From positions 25,472,501 through 25,536,500 of the forward strand of contig NC_088787.1 of NCBI RefSeq assembly GCF_949628265.1: a DNA stretch of 64,000 nt, read 5' to 3'. This DNA comes from Cloeon dipterum. Its lineage: Eukaryota; Arthropoda; Insecta; Ephemeroptera; Baetidae. A program made the translations under genes and the position numbers. The notes under the pieces are model-generated. The model did no database searches and had not been told where the DNA came from. It saw only the letters and a list, made by a program, of their open reading frames with translations. Shown here one piece after another: positions 1 to 11,800 of the stretch. The first letter of the stretch is position 1. Each line of letters starts with the position of its first letter.

Positions 1-1251
1 AGTGAGGGTTTACAAAATTCAAGATTGTTAAAGGGAATTAATTGGCAACTAAATATAGCAATTAAGTATTGAATAAGTGCAGCTATAGGCTTTGTGTAGT
101 CGAATTTTCATACTGCAGGATGTCTCGCTTCGACTTTATTATAACAGTAAAAATCAATATAGCATGTCGTCCTTTATAGATCATTTAAAGAGGATCTTTT
201 ACAGGACAACAAAATGCAATATTTTACTATGTTGGCCCTTGCAAGAAGATGTCCATTTGTTGGTCCATTTAATGTAAAGACAATTTGTTAATGCAATTTA
301 GCAGTAAAATCAGGAAAAGCAAAAATAAAAATCCAGACTTTGCCAATTTTTTTTTAAAAGGAACTAATTTTTTGCTCCATTTTGATTCAACACGTCGCAA
401 TCTATTCAAGATTCTAGGGTGTCGGGGCGGACAAGTAGACATTTTTCGCCGCTTGATATTAGTTCAATCTCTGGAGCTGATTTCCTCGGAAATTTACGTG
501 GTTTTGCGTAAAGAAAGATTTAACTTGATTTTCCTGAACTGTGCAGTAAAGATCTAATTTCAAATTTTTGTCCTTAATATTATATAGTAATATTGTATGA
601 CAATCAATCATTTAGTGGTAGAAAATAGTAATAATATCATGAGCTGAATGGAATTCACGGTATCTTTGTGAGGCGAGAGGGAATTGGAATTAAAAATAAA
701 GTTGATATTTTTATAAATTTACCAATAAAATAAAATAAAAACTGAGTACAGCAAGGCAGTATCCACTGCTTCATTTGTTCGTACAAACAGCAAGTATCGA
801 AGGGAGCTCTTTGATTTGTGCTGACCAAAATCTAGACTGATTCGTATAGAAAAGGCGTCCTGACGTTGGTCGGTTTACGAAAGTGATCGTTGAATGCCGC
901 TCAAGAGCTGTTAGTGAGCCCGTAGCTTGAGTCAATGTTCGCGGATCGGTGCTCCCGAAAATAAATTCAATCTCGGTTTCAGATCTCACTCCCCACAGCT
1001 TCCCTCTTTTACACATGCACACACACTCTTCTCGCAACTTTCCTGTTCTCGTCAGCTGCGAAGACGGAGCGAGTGAATTCAATTTTGTCAGCAGTCGACT
1101 TTGTAAAGGCGCTCGCATAACAAAGGGAGGCAATTTAAATATCTTGCCTCGCCATTGTTTTCGTCGCTTTGGAATCCGCTGCTGACAGGCTCGTCGGCTT
1201 TCATCGGAATTAAAATTTGACGAAAATTCCTCACAACTGCGTGCAAACACA
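1..1251. other. AT-rich flank, no supported gene
   Basis: Open frames in the first 700 bases are short and AT-rich, without splice-site or codon support. From about 770 to 1250 the DNA is richer in CpG. A 223-codon arginine-rich minus-strand open frame runs through it, but it looks like composition rather than a gene. The CpG content and position next to a possible plus-strand start at 1252 would also fit a promoter. Confidence 0.4.
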
Positions 1252-1279
1252 ATGCTTGCACCAAAGATATTGGCTGCGT

Positions 1280-2849
1280 TTATTGTATTAATCCTCCTCT
1301 TTCTGCGCATTGATTGGAAAATAAAGAAGGGTCGTCGGCGTCGACCACGTCCAGGTCCAGGTAATTTTGGAATTCGGTCAGTTCGGCGACACTCTCGCTC
1401 CTGGGCACGTACTCGAGGCGCTGGCTGCGAGGCAGGCGGCACGTTGGGCCTCGCTCCACTTGATTAGCTGCATCGCATTGCCCTCAATCTCCGTCGCGAT
1501 GTCCATGCTCAAGTGCAGGAACGCATCGCCGCCGCTCGGACCACTGAACGACTGCCAGTGGAACTGCAGCTGCTCCAGCAGACTCTTCATCTGATGCACG
1601 GTCTCGACGATGCAGCTATAACCAAGCATCAAATGACAAAAATGAGTTAAAAAACACTTAAAAAGAAACTGTTAATTATTGTTAACTGATTCCAGGATAC
1701 AATATTAGTCATGCATTGATACCCAGATAAAGGGCATTAATTCTTATAAAACAGCGTTTATGTATTGTGATTGATTCATCTGAAAATTGAATTTAAAAAT
1801 TTATTATATACGCTTAAAAGGTATTCTTTCCCTTGTTCAGAGATGAATTAAAAATGAACTTGCCAGCATAATTTAAAAAAACGCCTCTGATCTTTCAAGT
1901 GTCACTTTAAGGCCCATTTTTCAAAAAATTTGGAAAATATTTCCACTCTCTAATAGAGCAGAACCCTAGTATATCTTGCTATCTCTTTGGCTTTTTCAGA
2001 GACACCTAGATGTGCAAGGAAACGCAATCCCTGATAATTTTAAAATGTGATGTTTGATTGCAATTATAGGAATCACGTTAACATCTTAAAAATGAAGAAT
2101 TCGCATTTTGTTTATTTTTTACTTGCAATCATGGAATAGGTTTAGACAGTGCTGCAAATAAATAATATAACATCGCATCCCTTAAACATTATTTGAAATT
2201 TACTTCCAACTCCGCTCTAAATCTTCACCGTCCGCATTTCTGGATTACCCCTCCCTCACGCAAATATATTTCCTCCACGACACATTAGTAATTACACACG
2301 CATTCCCTAATGGTGCTGTTACAAATGCGAGAATAAATATGAGCAATATGTAATCCCCGTCTCTACCGACGTGCAACCCTTCTCGAGCTTGGCCTCCCTG
2401 CGGTCCATCAGCTCGATCATCTCTGTCGTCTGTGTCGCCTGGCTCTTGCGGCTGACGGTCTGGCCCTCGCGGTTGTTGCTGTCGCCGTAGGCCAGCAGCT
2501 GGGCGAACTTTTCGGCCGGAGCGTCCAGCGTGTCGTGGCCGACTGCCAACGCATGTTCCTCGCGCAGACTTCCCTCGAGCACGTGCACCAAGCCTTGGGC
2601 CACCTGCCGCTCTGACTCCAGTGCCTGCTCGGCGATCTCGTCCAGCAGACTGTCCACCATGTCCGGCGCCAGCCGACCAGTTTTCTCCTCCAGCTCGGCA
2701 ACCTCGTCAGCGCTGAACGATCGCAACGACGAGTCCGAGGAATAATCATCGTCGTCGTCTGCCTTCGGGTGCCAAAGCAACCCGGAACCGAGATGACTGC
2801 TTCTGAATGATATTTTCATTCCGAAGTAAGGGCTTCCTTCCTCGTCCAT
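1280..2849 (-). CDS. Acidic coiled-coil protein of unknown function (uncertain model)
   Basis: I do not recognise this protein. The first coding exon starts at an ATG at 2849-2847 and encodes an acidic protein with a DDDDDY run, then helical, Glu/Gln-rich sequence (SFSADEVAELEEK, LLDEIAEQALESER). The donor is unclear. Position 2323 gives the correct phase for the next exon, while 2367 has a plausible donor but the wrong phase. The second exon starts after TTATAG at 1615 and reads VHQMKSLLEQLQFHWQ, EIEGNAMQLIKWSEAQRAA, clearly coding by codon use. Near 1425 the reading appears to move by one base: the original frame soon stops, while another frame continues as RLEYVPRSESVAEL, FQNYLDLDVVDADD and stops at 1282-1280. 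This could be a sequence error, a missed intron or a decayed gene. The strand and the two coding blocks are fairly secure; the exact ends are not. Confidence 0.5.
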
Positions 2850-4330
2850 GTTTTAAATCGATGATTCAACAACGGACAAAATTTGATTGCTGTAATATTG
2901 AATAATTGTTGCAAAAAGCTATGTAATTATTCAAATCCAGTTTATTTGGATGTTTGTTAGATTATTACATACTTGTTGGCGACGTGATAGTCCTGTGGCA
3001 GCGGATATTGCTATAGTATCTTTTCGGATTGTAGCAAAATTTGCGTGTTGCAAAAATTGCTCAACAATTTATGCAAAAATTTAAAATCACCTCTTTTGAT
3101 GGGAATACTGGCATTATCCACTGGCACAGCGCTATGTACAATATCGACTTTATAAATAGCAAAAATAAAAATCTCAGCTAAATTAAGTGATTGTTTATGG
3201 TATACATAAGTCTAAACAGGTTATTATTTGCCTAGTTGCCAAAAAATATAAAAGAAAACTTATCTTTTTCGTTAACACGCGGCTAGTAGTTGAGCAAATG
3301 AGATTTTTGTTATTAGTTACGTAATTTATTTTTCGCCCACTAGCTTAATTTTATTTTCAGTTCCTCTCTGGTCGTTCAAGTTTACAAAACTACATGACTA
3401 TTTTTTGGTTCAGATCCTTGTTTTTTATGGTGAACGACAAAATTAAAATGCGCGCATTTAAATTTGGAAAATTAATGATTGATTTTTTTAATATTTATAC
3501 TGAATTAAGAAGTGGTACACATGAATTAATATTCTTGCTTTTCAATACAAGTGATTAAATATAGAAGAGTAGAGTTTGGTGAAGGCCTTGTAAACAAATA
3601 TTCCGAACTAACATGCGCACGGTGTTTTAAATAGCTCCTAAATGTCAAAAATGTAGACGACGAAATTTGGAATATAATGACCACGATGATGCAGAAAGAC
3701 CAGTAAGGATGAAGTTGTTCCAAGTCAACGGCGTCTTTCAGGTTGCGTTGAATATATTCAAGCTCGAGCTTACAATTTAATTTGAGTAACTGAAATTTTT
3801 GTTGCCGTCTATGACTTTTTGAACTTATTTAAGATCGGTTAATTTTCTTCCTTAAATTTTAACATCCAAGTAAGGAACGATATGCCACCCGCACTGATAA
3901 ACTGCTCTGCGGCACAGTTTTCCACCTTTTGCAAGGTTTGATTCTTTGGTGATCATTTCTCACATAGTTTGATTTGATCTATCAAAATTCTGGAATATTA
4001 TCGGGACTGGATCTCTAGTTTGCATTATTTTAGAATAATATATAAAATATATGCCCCTGAACACCAAATTTATTCCCCCAAAAACAAAGTAATAAGGATC
4101 GAAAAGGTACACGTCTTTGATAAAAAGCAAACAGACACAAGCCCGATTGAGGTGCACGTGAGGCAGAAAAATATGGATCCGGTTTCGATTTTAATGAGAT
4201 TCCACCGTAATGCACTTTGGAAAACATGCCGCTGCTTCCACTCGAGTTCGCATTCATTTCAATTTCCGCGCGAGACCTCCAACCGAGCCGAGCTGCTAAT
4301 TATTTTTCATTCTGGCGAGAGCAGTGGCGC
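2850..4330. other. Intergenic AT-rich spacer
   Basis: This lies between the minus-strand gene start (2849) and the CpG-rich leader of the next plus-strand gene. The first few hundred bases probably hold the promoter of the minus-strand gene. No coding exon, RNA gene or clear repeat was seen. Confidence 0.4.
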
Positions 4331-4496
4331 GTGATCGAGGCAAAAATTGGTAGAAAAGGGCACACGTGCGCCAAAGGTGAGCGAGGGTTGCAATCAGGGG
4401 TGCGGCCGGGTTCGCGGGGCGCTCTGGAGATGGCGGCCGCCTTTAGTCAGGGGCGCGCAGCACGCGGCTGCCGACTTCGAGGCGCGAGGAGCCGGC

Positions 4497-4632
4497 TCAG
4501 TGTGGCTGCGAAGACGCCACCGAGTCTGACTCTGGCTGCGGACGGTCGCTGCTGATGCGAGAGCCAGTCTGCTTCGGCCAAACTCACTGCTAGCAACTAA
4601 CCACTTTGGAGAGGCTGATCGGACGCCGACGA
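4497..4632 (+). promoter_or_regulatory. CpG-rich promoter and 5' noncoding exon of the secreted coiled-coil gene
   Basis: A CpG-rich block (about 4370-4632) ends in a strong donor, GACGAG|GTGAGT, at 4633. A TCAGT motif at 4497-4501 matches the arthropod initiator and would make a noncoding exon of about 135 bases. The next downstream acceptor with a fitting start codon is at 5891 (CTTCCAG), just before the ATG at 5893. I infer that this is the leader exon of the gene at 5893-22432; transcript data would settle it. Confidence 0.45.
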
Positions 4633-5892
4633 GGTGAGTGGGGAAAAGCAAGAGAAATAAATCTGTAACAAATCGTGTTAGTTATAGGAAAGCACAGTTG
4701 AGGGAAAAGTTTCATTTTTGCGTGAGTGTTGAATTTGAATTGGTTGAGAGTAGGTTGATGTATTTCATAGCAAATTGAGACCTTTTTTTAATAATATACA
4801 CACGCAGGAAATCAATAGAAAGAATGAAATGAAATTGTACACGGATTTTCCTTGTAGTTTGTCCGTTTCTATTAAGGCAGCAGAGTAATCACTCTTTGAA
4901 AATAAACTTCGAGCAAAGAATGGAATTTTGGCTTAAGATATTTTAGGGAAGTTGACGAGTGGCGGGACTTTTAAAAGATTTTGTCACTTTGCTTTTCTTT
5001 TTGGCCTTGCTCAACAATGAGACCAATGAGATGAGTTAAGCGGTGTTGATTAAAAAATCACTGCAGCTATTTGGGTTCGCAATACGCTAATTTTCTTAAA
5101 AAAACTTTTCAGCTGGCTTTCCCGAAATTTTCCAAAACATACACGCTTGTGTATAGTATATCATAACTCTGGGCCCCGTTTGAGTGACCAAAATATAAAT
5201 TTAAAAAATCATAATAAAATTATATAGTGCCAGCAATTCTGCAAATAATGGACTTTTAACATTTTTTCTAGCAAAAACATTTTTACTTGAGGATTGTTGC
5301 AAGATGAATAACAAGACCTAACCCTCGTTATTTTTTTTTAATTTTCATATTCGCAGTCTTATTTGCCGCAAATACGACCTTTTTGGTGTCAAAATTAGTA
5401 TGTTGGGGATGACCCCTAAATCTGTGGGTTTTCCAGCTGTTTTTGGCGTGAATCCACAGTGATTAATTTTAGCGAACCCTTTGACAGGGCGATAATTTTT
5501 TTATTTCAGGTAAATTACTGCTAATTAAGCCTGAGGGTACGAAAAAGTCGCTGTCCAGTTTGAGAGCATGCGAGATATATTAATTTTTCAGATTTTCACT
5601 CACAGGCACCTGTCTTAAAATTAATTCTGCGCAGATCCATTTGTAATTTTCCTTTCTTTGAAAGAAAATTTCAAAGTTTGATAAATGCACTTATAGTTTA
5701 ATACTTTTAAAATCGGGTTTCACAATTTATTTATATTAGAATTATATTTGTCTATTAACTTAAACATCACTTGGCAGAAACAAATTTTTGTCATCATTAA
5801 TCAAAATCAACAATAAATAAAACTATTCAATAGCTGTCCAAGTAATTTTTTGTGGGGAAAATAATTTTAATTCATGTGCCGATACTTCCAGA

Positions 5893-8800
5893 ATGAATCA
5901 TCTGCAACAAATACTTTGCTTAGTCCTGGTGGCAGTTGCGACGCGCAGTTTTGTTTCCACGGCAGCAATCGAGAACGGTGAGTGCACTCGTGTATTTCAC
6001 AAACATTAGTTTCTGCGATTACATGGCAGGGTCTGTTTGTACATGATTAATCAATAGCCGAGTTCCAATTTCACAGTCGAATGTACCATCGGCTTTTAAT
6101 TTCATTTGTTTAGAGTTGTAAATAATGGTTTAAAAAAAACATAACCCCATCAAGAGCTTATTTCAATATTCCGTGTGCTAATTTCCTTGTGGAGCAACTT
6201 GTTGGTCACTCCCGTGCACTAATTGAAACCGCTTGCTTTATTTATTGCCGCCGATAAACGCTACGATAATCGAGTTAATGCGGACCGTCGACATGGCCAT
6301 TAGCCAAAGTTCCCACCACCACAGAGACCCTTTCAACTAGCTGTGGAGGTGGAATAACACTCAGGCTAATTGATCGAGAAATGAGCTGCCGGTCGAACGG
6401 AAAGTTAGGGCCTGGAGGTCAAGTCGAGACTAAATTTAAGTAGCTTAGAGGCGAATTTTTCGAACTTTCAGACGAGGTCCTTTTAATGAAGCCGTAGTGA
6501 AACTTAGCAAGTCTTTTAACTAGTTCAGAATTTACGGAACAAACTTAAACTGGAAAAACTCGAGCGCTTGGTGCAGTTCACAGACAAGCGCAATTAACGA
6601 TGTCGCGAGCTCAACGACGCAAATGGAAATTTCCACTTCTTGCGTCACATTTGTAGCTTCCTTGGCTGAAGTTAAGATTTGCATTCCATTTTCCACGCGC
6701 CCCAGTTAATCCGAAGTGAGGAAAGCCAGTCGATTTGAATTATGGACGAACATGAATACAAAATAAACTCATTCAGGCGACGAGAGCAGTGAATGAATAT
6801 CGATGAGAGAGCAGCGCGCTGACGTGCGAAGCAAACGCTCCCTGTCCTACTAAATCTAAATAATATTGTGCTTTCCACAGACGTCCTCGGAGGATTTAAT
6901 TTATTTCGAAACATGGCCTGCATTGAAAAATGTAGTCATTGAATCAAATTTTCGAACAAAAATGGTCCCCTCTTTATAAAATCTAATTAGAACTGTCGAT
7001 TTTATAATGTCATCTATTTTTCTAAATTATTTAATCTTATCGTAATGAGCACGAATCATACAAATATGAACCATGCGCACCATACTTAAAACCGTCCTAA
7101 ATCAGCTAAAAATCCAAGTAATAGTACACATTTTTAGGAAGTCACAAAAAATTATTTCCAATTTTTGAAAGTCCAGTTGAAATTGGATACATCGCATATT
7201 TAATCCTTTCTCTATGTGAAGGGTTGGAAAAGAAATAGCTGCGTTTAATCAGTTGGAAAGTTCTTACACTTTATTTTTGAACTTTGTAGCAGAGAATCTT
7301 CAATTTGAAAGATTTTTAATAAAAATTAACGTCAGTTTTAATAAATTACTAGTCTCCCGATTGCAAAAAAATAATATTGAATACTTCTAACCTCAATAAA
7401 AATAAATTCATAAATTAAACCTCTGAAACCGTTTTAAACCTACTTCCCTTGTCATTTTTAACAGTTTCTATTCTGCGCCAATGCGCCAAGAATTGCAATT
7501 TCTGGATCATATTTCTAGAGAACGTGGTCGAAAAACAAATCATCTTGGAGCCGAGCTCGATCTCCGCCTTGCTCAAACAAGACGACTTTAATTAGCTGAG
7601 ACTTAGGGTTCTTATTAGTCTCCCACTCATTGTTTTGCGACGGGCTTTCCGTTTCTTTGTTTGGCAGCAGCTTACGCGAGTACAAGTTCGGACAAAGGCG
7701 CGCCTAATCTGCCGGCTGCCTCCAACAAAGCGTCAAATCGACGACTCTTGCACACGGTGAGCAGGGGAAACAAGAGTTGTTCTGTGCAGTACACCCACCC
7801 GCACTCGTGAATGGAGAGCGCGTGTTTGCTAAGTAAGCTGAAAGCAACTCGATGTGATCGAGGGTAAAGCAAGCAAGTCCGCTCTCTCCATTGAGCAGGC
7901 AACCCGATTCTCGCGCAGCTCCGGTTCGGCTGTTGCGAAAGGCCTTGTAGTTAGCTTCTCGCAACCTTCTCTCAATTGTTATGCAACACCAATAGCGTTT
8001 GCTTTGAAGTTTTGTTACATAATAATAATGTGCAGAGAATATTTATTTACACAGATCCCAAGCCATAGTGATTTTTTTTGTAATTATATAACAAAAATAG
8101 TAAACAGCCCCTTGGCTTGCATTGTAAAGGCATTCTCAGGAGTGTCAAAGCAGTGGAAGATATTTGAGCATTTCGGGGATCTAATACTGGCTGACCAATG
8201 TCAGAGATGGAAAAAGGTGGTTAGTTTAGTGACTTGAAATGCTAAAATAGCTCAACGGGCTGGGAGGCGCACCGGCACCAACTCGCTATTAACTGTATAA
8301 CGATTTGTTTTTTTATTTCCGCACCTTTCAATCGGCTCTAGAGACAAATTTCTGGCGTTTCAATGAAAGACTTCGGTGCAGGGAGGCGAAAAGATGGCCA
8401 CATTGGGCCCCAGCTCCTCTGCGGCCACTTATTATTATCCTCTCGGCGGTGTCATTGGGACCCAGTGAGCAGAGGTTCCAAAAAAGGCAGTAAAAATCGG
8501 TCAATTGCCTCTTAATTTTAGACAGTTATTTTGTTTTAAAAATGCATGTCTATATGTCAGGAAAAAGGAAATATTTTTAAATTTGATCCTTAACAATACT
8601 TAACACATAATAAAAAAATCAGGTTTGTTAAAAAATCCTTCCATTTCCAAAATGACGGCCTTATTGATTAAAATATATTTATATTTTCATCGGTAACGAG
8701 AAGCAAAACTCGATTAAGTGGATATCATTAGAGAATTTAATTTTAGGTCTATATACTCAAGCTTCTATTTTGATTATTAATTAAATTAATTAGTTCATTA

Positions 8801-11800
8801 ATTCTATTTTAAACATTTTTATCCTCTTAACTTCAAGTCCCTTTTGCTCGAGCTGTTTTCAGGCCAAACATTCTTTTTCTTGCTGCAGCAATAACAATCT
8901 GTGCCGTTCTTGGGCTCGTTGTCAAGAAAATTTCCTTGTTCTCCCACAAGAAACGCTATTCGCCTAGAAGCGAACAATAAATTCGCCGTTAGAAAATCGC
9001 TTCGAGCAATAAACGTCATTTCAGAGCTTTTCTAATTGGCACAAAAGGCAGACATCTTAATTGCCCGCAATTTGTTCCGAATAAGTCGCGGCGTCTCTCG
9101 GCCTGTGCTGCGGGGGCGGAGATTGCGTTTTGGCAAGTGAGCCGACAGACGCGTATCGATTGGGACGGCACCCCACGTGGGCGGCAATAGTGTCCCGCCG
9201 GCCGCCGACATCGACATTTTAAGTGCCTTTGGAGTGTTTCCAAACGCCGGCCTTGCAGTCGACCACATTAGCAGACTGCACGCGCATTACGCTGTTGGGC
9301 ACCGAGAGTGCAGATTTATTTATTCATTCCGCTTGTGTTTACAGTCGCGAGCGGCCCTCAGCTTATGCACGGTGTGCTTTTAACCAAATGGACGCAATGG
9401 AATATATGCTTGCACCTTCTATGGAGACGGTTATTCCGTTAAAAGGAGCCACAACTCAAATTAAGCTGCTCATGCGCACCAAATTTTTAATCTTAGTTAA
9501 AGAGGATTTAAATTTTCCTTTTGAAGTGGAGTTTTATAGACTAACAATAAAAGTTCAGAAACTTTTGCATTCTTGCCTATATAGCGTGGTTAATTTTGTA
9601 GAATTTAGAAAAAGGTTTTTCCACAACAACGTGAAAAATTAAATCAGGGCCGAAAAACTATTGTTCAATTTCAGATTATGCAAAACTACTCGAAAAATAT
9701 CGACAGCAAATATTTTTTCGCATGATTTTGATTTCCACTTTCGTGATTATATCCAACGGTGAGGCAAATTTCCCTTCTAGTGAAATCAATCATGATTTTC
9801 TCTAGGGAGACAGTGTTTACCGCTGGCATGCAAACTTAAGAGCCGATTTTATTGCAACCTGGGAGACTTCGAGCTCTTTTCCAATTTTTAGAGAGTATAA
9901 AGGTAAAAAGGAACTATCCACAATTATATCATAAATCTTATACAGACTGTTTAATTTATTTTAGTAATAACATGACATTCATTTCGTGATATTTGATTCA
10001 GAATCCAGTATTCCAATTAAATTGAACCTGAAACAAAAAGTTTTGAAACTAGAGTGCCAGGCCAATAATTGCACAAAGCGTAAACCAAAGCACAACACAG
10101 AATCAAACATGCGTGAGAGTGCGTGCGTTGATGGCGCCGACAAAGCCACTATTTGCTGCGGCACGCGGGGCCGCGGACAATCTGCGCCAAAGTGTTTCGC
10201 TCTTGGGCCACTTTTCACCTGAGCGAATTCGAACGGCAATAGAGAGGTGAGGGTGATTAAACAAGGGCCGCGTGCGCAATTCGCCTCGATCAACTGTTAG
10301 CTGGAGAGAGCGGCGCGTTTGTTTGATTGCCTCGCAATCAGAGAAACGCCGTCGCTCTCTGACCTTTGTCGAGTCACGTTACGGAGTGGCAACAGCTGCT
10401 GTTGGCACTTTGGTTTTAATAATTCACGCTCGTGTGTAGATCACGGAATGGCTTAACGGAAAATGAAGACAAAAAATTTAATTAAACGTTCCAGCTGTTT
10501 CAAAGAAGATATTTTTAACACTTTTTGAAGCAAAGAAATGATAGATGAGGCTATTCCAATATCTAATCTAGGTTAAAACATGTTTTAACTGGCGATCCTT
10601 CAGACTTGCATTCAAATAATACATAACAATAAACAAATGTTCCATTTCCGCTATGGAATTGGAGCACGCGATACGAAAAAGCTTTTCATTGAGCCAGGGC
10701 ATAAGGATCCCTTATCCACTTTAAAGTGGTGCGCAGCGAGTGAATACGTTTTGTTATACAATGATATTTGACTCGTCCCGCCTGCCGGCTGTGGCGCAGT
10801 TTATTAAGCACAGCTCAAACACAGTGTGCAAGCACCATGGGCTCAAAAGACGGCCTTGTTTTTGTTTGTTCCAGCCACCCCGTCAAGTGCAAACAAGGTG
10901 AACGCTCTGGCTGCCGTCGCGCCCCCGCAGCAACAGCAGCAGGTAAGTTTCAAACGTTTTTTACCATTCTTTTCTTCCTCCTTTGCAGCTCACTTGTGCG
11001 AGTCCGCGAGGCAGTCGCAAAAATGCGTGGGAATCCAAGAAAAAGATATGAACTCGCCAGTCTACTAAATGTTTCTCATGTAGCAATAAGCTCCATGGAC
11101 GAAAAAAAAATACTTCGAAATTTTGAATTTAGTTTAGAATTGTTTTTGTTAGTTAATCTTCAAACTGATGACAATGCATAGTATTAGCAGAAACAACAAT
11201 TAATGTCCAAAATAATCACGTTATATTTGTCTGCGAAAAATAACAAAAAAGGTGAGGATTACAAAAAGCACTTGCCACAGATGTTGTTTTTAACCTGCTG
11301 CTTTCCTTTCAGAGTTTAAAATAACAGTTCAGACTTAATTAGTGCCTTTAATAAACACTTTGTTGATTGCTGGTTTGAAATAAACATTGTCGACACCTTG
11401 TTGACATAGAACTTCAGATTTAAGACCGCCTGCCTATTTTGAAGGATCACTTGGTGCACGAAAATTGCACTAACCATTGGTGTTACGACCAAAGGGAGAG
11501 AGATACGATGAAATTAAGTCAATAATTGAGTTTCTCGTGGTTGATTTAATTAAAAAATTCCACCCCAGGGGAAGGGGGTTCATCCCCCGATTATGAGTTC
11601 TAATAGTCGAAATATATTATTTTTTACCCAACGTGGGTAAGAGCAGCTCGAATTCTGCACAAAGTTTCCCCATTTAAAAATTTTAACTTTCAGAGTGCAA
11701 AAACACTTTTTGCAACTTTGACCTTGATTTTTGAAAACAACAACTTATTTTTGACAAGTTCTTATAAATTGTATTGGCCGCGTTTTGGCTATTTAAGGTT

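Noticed and set aside
771-1442. 223-codon arginine-rich open frame on the minus strand
   Set aside because: It overlaps better coding frames, has biased composition from GC-rich DNA and shows no domain or splice logic.
8394-8464. ATG with good context opening MATLGPSSSAATYYYPLGGV and ending in GTGAGC donor
   Set aside because: Its phase (2) does not fit the next exon of the host gene (needs 1), and no other partner exon was found; probably chance.
9223-9642. 139-codon plus-strand open frame in an intron
   Set aside because: It runs from GC-rich into AT-rich DNA with changing composition, with no splice sites or recognisable motifs.
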